Shown: positions 43,951 through 56,013, counted from the stretch's first letter. The stretch is 64,000 bases of DNA from Paracyclopina nana (GCA_019096065.1 JAGUCH010000003.1:8928001-8992000); one strand, 5' to 3'. The notes: generated from the letters alone by a model not told the origin. Made by a program: numbers and translations.

Positions 43951-46570
43951 AATTGGGAGGTGGGACAAAAATGAAATGGTGGGATTGAAAGTCATGGTGG
44001 GACACATCTTATGGTGAGACACAAAATGTGGGGAGAGATAGTCACTGAAAATTCAAGGTGGGACAATTGGGAGGTGGGACAAAAATGAAATGGTGGAATC
44101 AAAAGTCATGGTGGGACACATATTATGGTGGGACTCCAAATGTGGGGAGAGATAGTCACTGAAAATTCAAGGTGGGACAATTGGGAGGTGGGACAAAAAT
44201 GAAATGGTGGGATTGAAAGTCATGGTGGGACACATCTTATGGTGAGACACAAAATGTGGGGAGAGATAGTCACTGAAAATTCAAGGTGGGACAATTGGGA
44301 GGTGGGACAAAATGAAATGGTGGAATCAAAAGTCATGGTGGGACACATATTATGGTGGGACACCAAATGTGGGGAGAGATAGTGACTGAAAATTCAAGGT
44401 GGGACAATAGGGAGGTGGGACAAAATGAAATGGTGGGACTAAAAGTCATGGTGGGACACATCTTATGGTGAGACACAAAATGTGGGGAGAGATAGTGACT
44501 GAAAATACAGGGTGGGACAATTGGGAGGTGGGACAAAAATGAAATGGTGGGATTAACAGTCATGATGGGACACATATTATGGTGAGACACAAAATGTGGG
44601 GAGAGATAGTCACTGAAAATTCAAGGTGGGACAATTGGGAGGTGGGACAAAAATGAAATGGTGGGATTAACAGTCATGGTGGGACACATCTTATGGTGGG
44701 ACACCAAATGTGGGGAGAGATAGTCACTGATAATTCAAGGTGGGACAATTGGAAGGTGGGACAAAAATGAAATGGTGGGATTAAAAGTCATTGTGGGACA
44801 CATATTATGGTGAGACACAAACTGTGGGACCAAATTAAAGGTGGGACAGATAGTAATGGTGTGTCTTGAGATTGGTGGGGCAATTAGTCACTGAAAGGCC
44901 TGGCTGTGAGCCGCGGACCGCTTTGAAGAAAAATAACGCTGCTCGAAAAAATCGTGATTTCCATGAGCTGGATACATGCGTGTGGCCAAAAATGTGGTGA
45001 GAGATAGTCACAGAAAATACAGGGTGGGACAATTGGAGGGTGGGACAAAAATGAAATGGTGGGAGTAAAAGTCATGGTGGGATACATATAATTGTGAGAC
45101 ACAAAATGTGGTGAGAGATAGTCACTGAAAATTCAAGGTGGGACAATTGGGAGGTTGGACAAAAATGAAATGGTGGGTTTAAAAGTCATGGTGGGACACA
45201 AATTATGGTGAGACACAAAATGTGGTGAGAGATAGTCACAGAAAATTCAAGGTGGGACAATTGGAAGGTGTTACAAAAATGAAATGGTGGGATTAAAAGT
45301 CATGGTGGGACACATATTATGGTGAGACACATATTATGGTGAGACACAAAATGTGGTGAGAGATAGTCACAGAAAATTCAAGGTTGGACAATTGGAATGT
45401 GGGACAAAAATGAAATGGTGGGATTAACAGTCATGATGGGACACAAATTCTTGTGAGACACAAAATGTGGTGAGAGATAGTCACAGAAAATTCAAGGTGG
45501 GACAATTCAAAGGTGGGACAAAAATGAAATGGTGGGACTAAAAGTCATGGTGCACAAATTATGGTTAGACACAAAATGTGGTGAGAGATAGTAACAGAAA
45601 ATACAGGGTGGGACAATTGGAATGTGGGACAAAAATGAAATGGTGGGACTAAAAGTCATGGTGGGACACAAATTATTGTGAGACACAAAATGTGGTGAGA
45701 AATAGTCACAGAAAATTTAAGGTGGGACAATTCGAAGGTGGGACAAAAATGAAATGGTGGGACTAAAAGTCATGGTGGGACACATATTATGGTGAGACAC
45801 ATATTATGGTGAGACACAAAATGTGGTGAGAGATAGTCACAGAAAATTCAAGGTGGGACAATTGGAATGTGGGACAAAAATGAAATGGTGGGAGTAAAAG
45901 TCATGGTGGGATACATATAATTTGTGAGACACAAAATGTGGTGAGAGATAGTCACAGAAAATTTAAGGTGGGACAATTGGAAGGTGGGACAAAAATGAAA
46001 TGGTGGGATTTAAAGTCATGGTGGGACACAAATTATTGTGAGACACAAAATGTGGTGAGAGATAGTCACAGAAAATTCCAGGTGGGACAATTGGGAGGTG
46101 GGACAAAAATGAAATGGTGGGACTAAAAGTCATGGTGGGACACATATTATGGTGAGAAATGTGGTGAGAGATAGTCACTTAAAATACAATGTGGGACAAT
46201 TGGAAGGTGGGACAAAAATGAAATGGTGGGACCCATATTATGGTGAGACATAAAATGTGGTGAGAGATAATTTATCACAGAAAATTCAAGGTGGGACAAT
46301 TGGGAGGTGGGACAAAAACGAAATGGTGGGATTAAAAGTCTGGTGGGATACATATAATGGTGAGACACAAAATGTGGCGAGAGATAGTCACAGAAAATTT
46401 AAGGTGGGACAATTGGAAGGTGGGACAAAAATGAAATGGTGGGACTAAAAGTCATGGTGGGACACATAATGTGGAGTGAGATTGTCACAGAAAAACCCAA
46501 GTGCGACAATATGGAAGGTGGGACAAAAATGGAATGGTGGAATTAAAAGTCATGGTGGGACCCGCAATAT
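43951..46570 (-). repeat. ~114-bp tandem repeat array, minus orientation
   Basis: More than twenty units. The first four start at 43951, 44065, 44179 and 44293, exactly 114 bp apart: AATTGGGAGGTGGGACAAAA, ATGAAATGGTGGGATTGAAA, and so on through GTGGGGAGAGATAGTCACTG. To the right of 45000 the variant GTGGTGAGAGATAG predominates, marking a second sub-family beyond the internal terminus copy at 44840-44987. Confidence 0.88.
44840..44987 (-). repeat. Internal copy of the family C terminus
   Basis: GGCAATTAGTCACTGAAAGG through GCTCGAAAAAATCGTGATTT and GAGCTGGATACATGCGTGTGGCC is the inverse of 39411-39550 and parallels 46735-46845. It shows that at least two elements of the family are fused or nested here. 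Confidence 0.8.
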
Positions 46571-46853
46571 GGTGAGACACCACAGTGGAGTGAGAAGGTC
46601 ATTGACTAATCAAGTTTGGACAACATGTCCAGGACTAATCATGCTAAGTTTAAAGGTTCATGGTGGGACAAAAAGACATGGTGCGATTTTGAATTTAGAA
46701 AAAAACACTGCTCAGTTTAACATGATGTCTTGAGATTGGTCGGGCAATTAGTCCTGAAAGGCCTGGCTGTTTGTAGATGAGCCGCGGACCGCTTTGAAAA
46801 AAAATAACACTGCTCGAAAAAATCGTGATTTCCGTGAGCTGGACCATATAATT

Positions 46854-47813
46854 TCATGGAATGTTGATGCTAACCTTTTTTTCGAAGCTCTTGACGCCTT
46901 TTTTTGGGCTGGGTGAATTTTTGGGTCACATTTGGTAAATAAAACAAGTTCATCTGGCATGGATCCAGCAGAAATAGCCCATTTAAGATAAATTAGCCAT
47001 TACTCAAAATAAGTTGAGCAAAAACGTGTGGCAATCATGTGGCTGCTTGCGATAAAACTTGGGTTTTGGATAGTGGCGAGGTTGGTACTAGGTACTCAAG
47101 AGGTTTTGAGACCTATCAAGACTTGCGCTAGCGCGCGTTCTCTGCTTTTTACCATGTTTTCACTGAGATGGAAAATACAACACTGACTTAGCATTCTTGA
47201 CCCAATTCGGAGTTTTGCTGACAATTTGATGCACCTGAGTCAACTCCAGCATGTAGATTGAGCAAGGATCTACAAAATCCGTTTTTTTGGCTGCCCTGAA
47301 ACGTCCACAGAAGTACTTTTTTCAGCTAAGAGCAGACTCAGCATTCTTGACCCTTTGCTGAGCTCTGCTGAAAATTTGAGGCAGCTGAGTCAATTTTAAG
47401 GGCCGATTTCATTAGTATCAACAAACTGCTAAGTACTGCACATATACTGAAAGTTGGCAAGCATAAACTTGAAACAGAAAAATGAGTCATTTTCTCTCTT
47501 CTGAGACCTGACTCAGCATTCTTGATCTAGTTCTGAGTTTTGCTGAGAATTTGAAGCACCTGAGTCAACTCCAACATGTAGATTAAGCAATGATCTACAA
47601 AATCCATTTTTTGGCTGCCCTGAAACGTCCACAGTAGTACTTTTTTCAGCTAAGAGCAGACTCAGCATTCTTGACCTTTTACTGAGATCTGCTGAGAATT
47701 TGAGGCAGCTGAGTTAATTTTAAGGGGCGATTTCTGGTGTGAGGACCTTGAGGCCTTGACTTGAGACCACAGATCTCTACTCCTACCAGATGCCCAAGGC
47801 TGCTGATGCCACC
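46854..47813. repeat. Intergenic stretch with a ~225-bp direct duplication
   Basis: 47187-47412 and 47508-47732 are direct copies (GACTTAGCATTCTTGACCCA or variant, CATGTAGATT-AGCAA-GATCTACAAAATCC, TTGGCTGCCCTGAAACGTCC, TTTCAGCTAAGAGCAGACTC). They share CTGAGTC/GCTGAG words with the centre of the family C palindrome. Non-coding. Confidence 0.75.
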
Positions 47814-48488
47814 ATGAACCCTGCACATCAGACAGGGCTTAAGCCAGTTTCAGCTACCACCAAGCCAACCTTCTATGCCAATGGTGGCAACTACTCCTAA
47901 GGCAAGTCAGTCATGTCTGACATGAAGCAGATTCAAGAATCTGAATATGAGCCAACCTTTGTATCCAGTGAAGAAGAGTTCAACATAGTCAGTGTCAAAG
48001 TCACCCAAGATGAGTCCAGAACCTTCTTGGAGTGCCCTCTTTGCCAACAGCCTCATTCAATCCCTGAATGTCAACTTTTCATGGATGCTGATGGGCAAGG
48101 CAAGTTTAAACTTTGCATGGGAGCTCATGCTTGCTTCAGGTGCATGAGGGGGAAGCACACCTTGCGCAAGTGCAAAACCAGCATTGTCTGTTCTAAGTGC
48201 AAGTCTGACAAGCACAACTCTTGGCTACATTCTTCAGCTGACTTTACGCCAGCCCTTTTCACTGTGAGGGCCACTCTTGAGAGCTCGGACATTTCCAAGT
48301 CTGGCTCCACCATTGCTGCCACATCTTCTGATGACACCTTGCTCCTCTACCTTAAGGATCAAAAGCAACTACTTGAAGAGCTGACAAAATCCATCAAGCT
48401 GTTGATAGACTCCAAAAGCTTGTCTGTCGCCTCTCCCCTGCAACATCCCATTAATGGTGGGCTCTCCAGTGCTGCAGAAGCCAATTGA
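47814..48488 (+). pseudogene. Pao-type Gag zinc-finger fragment
   Basis: Frame from ATG 47814 to TGA 48488, broken by one in-frame TAA (47898-47900). It carries the three-part zinc cluster characteristic of Pao-type Gag: CPLCQQPHSIPEC, CFRCMRGKHTLRKC and CSKCKSDKHNSWLH. The same arrangement (CPECAGSHVLLDC, CIRGKHSRRIC, CSLCSDEGHHTLLH) is in the minus-strand element at 52.7 kb, so they are distant relatives. No protease follows; the element is cut off after a short coiled-coil-like segment (KDQKQLLEELTKSIKLLID). It is a remnant of a different Pao lineage from the minus-strand copy. Confidence 0.8.
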
Positions 48489-49616
48489 TTGTCATAACTA
48501 GCACCACCAACCCAAGTCTGAAGCTTCCATGATTGTCAGAAGCGTACCTTTTACCAAAATTACCTGCTTATGTTTTTTGCAAATCTAATAGTGCTAGTCA
48601 AACACAGCTGCCTTAACTTTTTATATTTTGTGAGCTTAAGTCAGAAGACTAGAGAAGATGGCTGTGAAACTTGTCATTTTGTCTTTGTCTTGTCACATCA
48701 TGAACAAGACTTCAACAAAAACAACTTGTCTGCTTATATGTGATGGAAAATCGAGCTTAAGCTAGATGAACAAGAGGCCGAATTTGCTACACCATGGTAA
48801 GTAAATTTGCTCTCAGTGCTTCGATGCTCAAAAGCTTGAGTGCCGGTGTGAAGACTGCTTAAGCAAGAAGAACGAAAGACTGATCCCACTACGGACATTT
48901 GTGAGTGAGTTTGCCCTCAGGACTTTGACACTTAAGTGAAATCATACAAGTGCAAAGATTTCACCAGTGCATATAGACTTATTCATTAACATTTCATTTT
49001 TGAAGCAAATGAAATATGAAAAAGTCAGTCTTAAAACAGAATTGTCATCATTTCTTATTTTATGAAAAAATTGGTGACTAGAAAAACAGATTTTGCTGCC
49101 CTACACTAGTGCCACAAAATGTCTACCCAATGAAAGCCTACACAATCCTGAATCTGCCCAATCCTAGTCTTTCTAAACCTTGCCTGCCAAATCTTTGTCT
49201 AACCAATACTTGTAAGCCATATACTTGGCTAACTTATCCTAATCCTTCAAGTATTTTCTCTCAATCCTATTCTAAATAAAACCTCAACCTAGCTTGTAGA
49301 TACTCCTGAAATTGGTGAATGGGTCACTTTTTTCAGCTGAAGGACCAGCTCGAGATGGAAGGTGGAAAAGTTGCAAGACCGGCACCACGAGGTAGCGGAC
49401 TTGAGCCCATTAATGGAAGCGATCCAAATGCGCGGACTGAAGCACTTGGCAGAGCTGGCAGCTCCAGTCAACCAGATGATGGTGGAGGTGTCAGTCTGAG
49501 CAATAAAGTCTAAGTCTAGAAATTTAATGGCTTCCTTCTTTTTTGTTGTTTATTAGCGAGTGAATCGCATAGCGCGCGAAGTAGCGGAAAACTCAGCAAT
49601 AAAAACATAGCACAGC
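48489..49616. other. Intergenic sequence, with a possible orphan terminal exon
   Basis: Mostly unremarkable AT-rich sequence. At about 49344-49498 a GC-richer frame (KLQDRHHEVADLSPLMEAIQ, then MRGLKHLAELAAPVNQMMVE) ends in TGA and is followed within ten bases by AATAAA. It looks like a last exon of a host gene or of a retrocopy, but no upstream exon was found. Confidence 0.35.
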
Positions 49617-49689
49617 TTAATCCGCTTTCTGTGAGACCAATGAAGTGGGGCCCATATTGTGGTGAGAAGGTCCAAGTCTTGGTTTAGCC

Positions 49690-50153
49690 ATGCTGGCCTG
49701 CCTCCGCAAGGTCAACCAGTCTATTGACTCGAGGTCCGCCAGAACCTTTTCATGTCTTTCGTCATGCCACAGTTCTTTTAACATGGCCTTCAATCCTGGT
49801 TGATTATCACTCCTAATGGTCTCCGGGGTGCCCCTGCGATATGCATATCTTTTCAGGCCTGACATGATGTGCTCTGCTTTCAACGAAAAGACGACCTCGG
49901 CATGAATAGCCTTCGTATGGCAGCATATGACCACCATTATGTGTCTCTCATGCTTGGATCTGCCAATGGTGGCGAAGAAGGGGCCTGCAAAGTCGTCTAG
50001 GCTCACTTGGCGAAAGGGGAGCAATTCCTTGTAAGGTACAGCATCCTTAGGGAGTGGTGCCATTGGCGGGCAAATAGGCTTATTGCGCAGCTTCTGGCAC
50101 TCGATGCAATCCCTCATAACTTTGCGACCACTTTGGGTGCTCTCAGCATCCAA
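49690..50153 (-). pseudogene. Integrase fragment of the Pao-type element
   Basis: Contains the end of the zinc domain (CIECQKLRNK) and the first two catalytic acids of the DDE core: D in VSLDDFAGPF and D in TIRSDNQPG. The frame breaks after SIDWLTL, and the region with the catalytic glutamate is missing. Upstream, 50160-50570 is AT-rich non-coding sequence that separates it from RNase H and looks like an insertion. Confidence 0.75.
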
Positions 50154-50571
50154 TAATAACTTCTTAGTTTCATGATCAACTTTTCAGCCCCAAAGGGGAT
50201 GCTATATCATTTCAATGATGGTGCAGTTTGGGTGTATCTTGGAATTGGCTAAATAGATTTACCTAAAAATTGGCATGCGTACTGAGAATTAGATTCTAAG
50301 CTACTTTTGCTTAAATAACTTTTTTATTGAATGACTTTTTCTGAATCTTAAAAAATAAAAATATTATGAATTATATAACAGCTACTCTAAAAATGTTTTG
50401 TGCCCTTTTTTGTCAAAAGTATATTGACATGTTAGATAAATCAAAGTTTTAAGCAAGTTTAATTTAATGTTTGTTACTTAATATTGTTTAGGAATATCAT
50501 TTTAAAAATCAGAGTTTGAATTTCCCGCCTAAAGGCATGACAGGTGTTTTTGTTTGTTTAGGTGTCCAAAG

Positions 50572-51096
50572 TCAAAATTCAAACGCAATAAAGCAATAAG
50601 TACACCTCATCGTAGACATTTTTGCTTCTAGAATTTTGGATTTTAGTCTGACGGCGCAAACGGCGCCCATAAGTTCAAGTTCTGGTATGCTACACCTTTC
50701 ATTTAGGGGAGCGAGTTGTCTTTTGGATGTTAAGAGGTGAACTTCGATTGTGTCGTCATCTCTATGGACTCGCAAATATGCAACTGTGGCATAAGCGAGG
50801 TCGCTGGCATTGGAAAACATGAGCAAGGTTATAACTTTGACTGGCCCTGGGCGGATTGCTCTGGGAAAAGTGAGCTTGGGCAGGTGCTCCATTGACGCTA
50901 TGGCTTTTTTCCAGACAGTCAAGGCGTTGATGAGGATTTGATCAGAAATATTATCCAAGGGCGTGTCCCAATTGAGATCGTATGTCAGTCGCAAGGCTTG
51001 TGCTTGTTGTTGCACAATTTTTAGGATGAGGGTTATTGGATCGGCTAGTCCCATGGGAACGTAGATTTTTCCTTGGGCGCCAGCTAATTTTCTCAT
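50572..51096 (-). pseudogene. RNase H region of the Pao-type element
   Basis: Frame with PKLTFPRAI and the RNase H segment VKVITLLMFSNASDLAYATV followed by ELELMGAVCAVRL, typical of BEL/Pao RNase H. The expected first catalytic aspartate in FSDAS is read here as FSNAS, so the enzyme would be impaired. The fragment is out of frame with its neighbours. Confidence 0.75.
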
Positions 51097-51099
51097 AGT

Positions 51100-51840
51100 G
51101 ATTGGAGGAGTTGTGTATGGCGTGAAGTCTGGAGTTATGAATGTTATTTTGGTTACATTCGTCTAGCAGCAAATGCATAGGGCTTACTAGGTCGACGTCT
51201 AGGTCCTGGAGGACTTCTGGATCTGGATGTGATGATTGCCACTTGCGCATATAAAGTTTGAATGGCTCCGTCATAGTGAGGCATTCATTAACAAATTTCT
51301 TGGCAGCCTCAACTGAGTGCACTATATCGTCCATGTAAGCATCAGTTAAGAAAGCTTGCACGGCCATGGGGAACTTGTCAGCATGCATCCTTGCCATGTG
51401 TTGTAGAGTGTAAAGTGTAAAGGGCCATGCACGGGCTAGCACGAGCGCCAAAAACGACGGTTTTGGACTGATACATGTTGCCGTTCCAGAAGAATCGGTA
51501 GTATTGGTGATCAGTCTCTGGGAGCGCAATTTGATTGTACATCCTCTTAATATCTGCTATTAATAAGACTGGATTTAGTTGTGCCCGGAGGAGCAATTCT
51601 AGTATATTGGACAGCAGATTAGGACCAGTGAATTGCCCATCATTCAAGCTCATGCCTTGTCACGTCTTCCGACTGCAGTCGTAGACAACCCGCACAGGTG
51701 TCGAGGCTTTGTCTGGACGCTGCACAAGCAGCCACATCAGCCACAAGCCTGCCATCAAATCATGAGTGTCGGCGTGTATTATTTCAATGAACCCCTGCTT
51801 TAAGTTCTCATTAATTTGTTCTGTCACTTTGGCATGGAGC
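51100..51840 (-). pseudogene. Reverse transcriptase of the Pao-type element
   Basis: Broken across frames. The first part has PVRVVYDCS and SLNDGQFTGPNLLSNILELL, then LLIADIKRMYNQI (first catalytic aspartate). After a shift near 51430 follows AFLTDAYMDDIVHSVE, the YMDD catalytic box. The order and motifs are those of BEL/Pao reverse transcriptase. Stops and shifts make it inactive. Confidence 0.82.
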
Positions 51841-51856
51841 TCGGGGTTGTTAGACT

Positions 51857-53107
51857 TTAGACGTGGTCAAGCTCCCAGTATCTTTTTAGGAACTTCATAG
51901 GATCGCCGACATCGTCCTGCTCCAAAAGCACTAACTGAGGAACTCTACTTTCAGGTTTTCCATACATGACGACGTTGCCTAACTTGGACTCGAAGACGTA
52001 CGGCCTGGTGGGATCAGCGCTGATCGGGAGCAGCCAAGAGAAATGCTCCAGACCTAGGAGGAGATCTATGCGATAAGGTTGCGCGGGCTCAGGAAAGTCT
52101 ACGTCGGCCAGCTCAGGGAAGTCCTCTTTTAGTTTCTTACTTGGTGCACACCGAATAGAAGATATAATTTCAGGTACAGTGGTAACCCCAATAATTTCAC
52201 TGCAGTCGCTGTGGACTGTGGACTGTATACGGACTTGAGCAGTTCCGACCTTCATAGTCTGGATGGTGGACAATGTCTTGATGACCTGATTTTTGGCAGT
52301 GGTCACCAAGCCTATCGCTTCAGCCGCCCAGTTTGTGAGGAAACACGACTGTGCTCCAGTGTCAAGTAAGCAGTTGATTTTCAGTTTTTCTCCTGTGCGA
52401 TGATTAGCAATAAATATGGGTGCAGTCAAATAAGAAGTGGAAGAATGGTTTATTGATAAAGCAACATTGTCACTCTCATTGGTTGGTGGGGTATGAGATG
52501 ACTCGTCAACAGTTAAAAGACCTGCCAAGGCTCGTGCCAGGGCCATTACAGTGGCATCAGTGGAGTTGGCTGCTGGGGCTGGCCTATTTTCCACAAGTGC
52601 CGGAGTGGAGGCCGGTGGTGGAGGCTTGGGGTAAGTTGTTTTCTTGGCTGGGTTAGTAGCCTTCTCAAAATGCAGCAATGTATGGTGCCCCTCATCGGAG
52701 CATAGCGAGCACTTCCAATGTTTCTTGTCGCAGATTCTTCTGCTGTGCTTGCCCCTGATGCAGCGATAGTAAGCTCCATGCCTTCTTGCCTTGAATCTTA
52801 TTTCCAGGTTGGTGGATCTTTTGAAGATGGTGCAGTCCAGCAGCACGTGACTGCCGGCGCACTCTGGGCATGTTTCATAAATGCGAAGATCTTGAGTTGG
52901 TTGATCTGCCCTTGGCTCTTGAAAAGCTGCAAGCACAACAAGATCCTCTTCATCTGGAGAATAAGCTTCTTCTTCGCTGCCGTCGTCTACCAGAAGAGCA
53001 GCCTTTGGTTTGTTGAATGGGCGGCTTGACCCCCATCTGATTTTGGTGCAGATTTGATATCGTGGCTCATTTTTTGGTGGATTACATCCAGTTGGGTGGA
53101 GCACCAT
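51857..53107 (-). pseudogene. Gag zinc cluster and aspartic protease of the Pao-type element
   Basis: 416 codons from 53107 to 51857. Around residues 80-145 lies the zinc cluster (CPECAGSHVLLDC, CIRGKHSRRIC, CSLCSDEGHHTLLH). Around residue 248 is the protease active site CLLDTGAQSCFLT, followed by LLLGLEHFSWLLP. The frame is intact in this part but is cut from reverse transcriptase by a shift at its 3' end (RYWELDHV then stop). Confidence 0.82.
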
Positions 53108-53316
53108 GCGTCAAACACTTCAAAAGTGAACCCACCTGAGGCTCTATTGGCTTGAAAGTCAGTGAAGGACTGGTCGGCGTCTGGGGTAAATGGCAAACTT
53201 TTCCATACTTGCCCATAATGAGTCTCCAAACTCACCCCCTGAGGAACCAGGCTGCTAAGCTGGTTCTTCACGCAATTGACTGCTGCTTTTGCTGAAGTTA
53301 GATTTGATGCATCTTA

Positions 53317-54312
53317 TCAATCGATGGGCGCAAGCTTTGTAAGCTTTTGATAGGCATATGCGATCATTTTTTGAACTGATCCATAAGCAGTGTGTAGTGC
53401 AGCCTTGGCATCAGCGTAGCCTTGGGCAGTCGGTTCACACCAGCAGACAATGTCGTAGGCTGGATGTTTTGCTGATTTATTGTATGTGAGGGCTCTAAGT
53501 CGGATAAGTTTTTCTGGTACTGGCACCTTGTTGTTTTCATCTATCAAATATTTGAAATTTTGTTTGAAGATGAAGTAATCTGAGGGATCCGTGCCATCAA
53601 ATGGGATTACATCCACCGAGGCCAATTTTACTCCTCGGCGGTCTTCATAATATTCCTCGTCTGATTCCTCATTGTCTCTTCTTCTGTTTCCTCTAGGCCA
53701 TCGCCTTGGAGGCTGGTTATTCGAGTAACCTGGGCCGTCAGGAGGGTCGCCGTCATCGGGTGAACCGCCATGTGGTAGGCCTGATTGCCGAACGAATTGA
53801 TATGAAGGAGCTGAGGGCAGTTGATTGGCCGGTAATGTCGGCATATAAGTAGGGGGCCCTCCTGATGGAGGCCTCACTGAGTGATTGTCCCCGTTAGAGT
53901 TGAATCCATGGAAGGGGGACGAGCTGCTCAAGTTATCATTGTTGCCAGCGACCGTGGTATGTATTCCATTGGACGTGGTTGCTTGAGCGTAGGTTCGATG
54001 GAGTGTCCTCACTGAGGATGACGTTGCCGCGGCGTGATCGAGGCTTCCTTGGCTTGAGGCTAGTGCATTGACTGCTTCGACCCTGTATTGTGCAACTTGA
54101 TCCTGCAAAAAGGCAGCATCATTCATGGCTGCTTCATCATAAGTTGCCACATTATATGCATTGTTGAGCGCATTGAGCTGCCTGATGATGGGCCATCGCC
54201 TGGCGTCGATCTCTTTGGCCAGGTCTAATGCCAGCTCCACTTCCTGTGGCGCCCTCTTGGCTGCCATCAGGCCTTGAACCTGTTCCATAGCATTGTACAA
54301 TTGATCGCACAA
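53317..54312 (-). pseudogene. Gag middle region of the Pao-type element
   Basis: 331-codon frame with a helical segment (ALDLAKEIDARRWPIIRQLN), a Ser/Gly/Pro-rich linker, an RRWPRGNRRRDNEESDEE basic/acidic patch and a capsid-like stretch FDGTDPSDYFIFKQNFKYLI followed by SAKHPAYDIVCWC, as in Pao Gag. It ends in a stop and continues in another frame at 53271-52987 (MKNQLSSLVPQGVSLETHYG). Between 54320 and 54810 the Gag frame is repeatedly shifted. Confidence 0.72.
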
Positions 54313-54813
54313 TTCTCCGTAAGCTCTGACAAGATTTTGAATACTCGATTTGCTGATTAGGGCTGAGTTGGGCCACCCAAACCTAGAATGGGGTGCGTAG
54401 AGGTCACTGCAGTGACTGAGGTGTGTGCAGGCAAGTTGGCATTGCTGCCCTGGTGCAACTCGTGGCAGGAGTAGTACTGCAGTTCAAGTTGGGTGGACTG
54501 ATGGACGCAGATCCACTCATGGAAGAGGGCGCAAGCCTTGAGGCATCGCTAATATCTCCCGCTCGCATGATTTTATTTTGCATGATATTCAATTTATTGA
54601 TGACGGTCTGGATTGATTGGTAAAAGGGCTTGCGCCCACAGAGATGTCATTGGCCAAGTCTGGTTCTGCAGCAGCTATCCACTGCTTAAGATTGACGATG
54701 ACCTCCTTGTAGAGTGCTTCTCCCTCATTTGCAAGCTCACGGTAGTCTTTGGGGTTGGAGGATGGGTTATTCAGGCTTTCTTCAACCAGAGCTTCGATTT
54801 TTCGGTGGCAGAA

Positions 54814-55429
54814 TTATAGCTGCCTTCGGCGGTAGCTGCCTGTTGCTTTTGGTTTGTTGGCCTCCTCCTGTAGCATCGTGAGTGCCTTGTGGACTTTTTC
54901 GCGATCAGGCTGAGAGGTAGCCGTTTCCGGAGGGCGGTAGCCTTGTTGTGCTGGGGTCTTATATGGCAATGGAGTGCCAAACGACTGGAAGGAGTCCTCA
55001 GGTGCGTGCAAGACAGGTGTCCCTGGCGGGGTTGCACTAAGTCTTGCGCTGGTGCCAACACCGGATGTATTGGTTTGATTCAGCTCTAGTACCCTTGCAG
55101 GAGCTGGGGGAAAACCTCGGGTTTGCGGTGCAGTGGCGTAAGCGTCGAGCCCTGGTAGTGCCGACTGATGGATCAGCACCTTCCTCGCATGAGTTGTGGG
55201 CTCTGGTCTCGGTGGCGGTTGTTGTTCTTCTTGCAAAGCTTCATTGATAGTTTGCATGTGCCAGTCAACTGCCGTTTCGTTGTTTGGAGCCGCAATGGCA
55301 GCCCCTTGCTTGTCATCATCCCTGATATCGACTAACCAAGATCGATTGGATGCATCTGATGTTGACGAGGATTGCTCCTCTCTGACTTGGGCTGGCGGCG
55401 GACTTCTTAGCAGTGGCATCGGGTGCCGT
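54814..55429 (-). pseudogene. Gag N-terminal part of the Pao-type element, downstream of the insert
   Basis: Open from the insert boundary to 54814. Proline/serine-rich (PPPAQVREEQSSSTSDASNR), no recognised domain. Together with 56179-56014 it would form the Gag N-terminus now split by the CACTA-ended insert. Confidence 0.6.
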
Positions 55430-56013
55430 CACTAAGGCCTAAAATGAGGTGGGTTTTAGGATCTAAAATCAACGTGGGTTTTACGATCTAACAAATTGGG
55501 TTTTAAAGCCTACAGATTTGGCATCAGGGTACTAAGATCTAAGTGGAAAAATCAAATAAAGTTCATCATGGGTTTTAATATCTAAAGGCTAGGGTTTTAA
55601 TATCTAAAGGCCTAGGTTTTATGATCTAACAGCGTGGATTTTAAGATCTATTGCATCAGAACAAAAAAAAAGTATCCTCAAAACCATGTTGCCAACTAAA
55701 ACCTGAGCAAGCATTACATGAAAATTAAATGCTAAATGCTGAAATGCTATTAGTGAAGTTTTGATAATTGACATTTAATGTTCCAACATTTTAGACTTTA
55801 AAACCTACGCCTTTAGATCAAAACATCCAGGTACAACAAAATGATGCTTTTCCAATGTAGATCTTAAAACCCAGGTGACTAGATCTTAACTTCTAGTTGT
55901 TAGGCTTTAACATCCAAATCTTTAGATCTTAAAACCTAGGAGAAAAAAGCTTAGGCTTTAAAACCTATCTTTATTATAGATCCTAAAACCCACCCCTATT
56001 TTAGGCTTTAGTG
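55430..56013. mobile_element. 584-bp CACTA-ended palindromic insert (foldback family D)
   Basis: Begins CACTAAGGCCTAAAAT and ends with its near-perfect inverse ATTTTAGGCTTTAGTG; CACTA/TAGTG ends are the hallmark of CACTA (EnSpm-type) transposons. Both halves consist of short repeats, GGGTTTTA(A/G)GATCTAA on the left and its inverse TTAGATCTTAAAACCC on the right. It splits the Gag N-terminus of the minus-strand Pao element. No coding capacity. A target duplication was not evident (GT on the left, AC on the right). Confidence 0.75.

Larger units (their letters stand above)
39411..46845. mobile_element. 7.4-kb composite palindromic element of satellite-like arrays (family C)
   Basis: The left terminus GGCCACACGCATGTGTCCAGCTCACAG... 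continues into CACGATTTTTTCGAGC. The right end is the inverse: GCTCGAAAAAATCGTGATTTC then GAGCTGGACC. ATATAATT lies directly outside both ends (39403-39410 and 46846-46853), an apparent 8-bp target duplication as made by hAT-type and P-type transposases. Further copies of the terminus end at 41671 and 44987, so smaller units are nested. The interior consists of 17-bp arrays in opposite orientation, 170-205-bp repeats, 114-bp repeats in opposite orientation, and a unique-looking 1.3-kb centre. There is no transposase, so it would be non-autonomous. Confidence 0.75.

Noticed and set aside
41890-46368. Cys/Ser/Pro-rich ORFs such as MSHHNMCPIMTVNPTISF
   Set aside because: They follow the 114-bp repeat and recur in identical form in both array orientations; repeat by-products.
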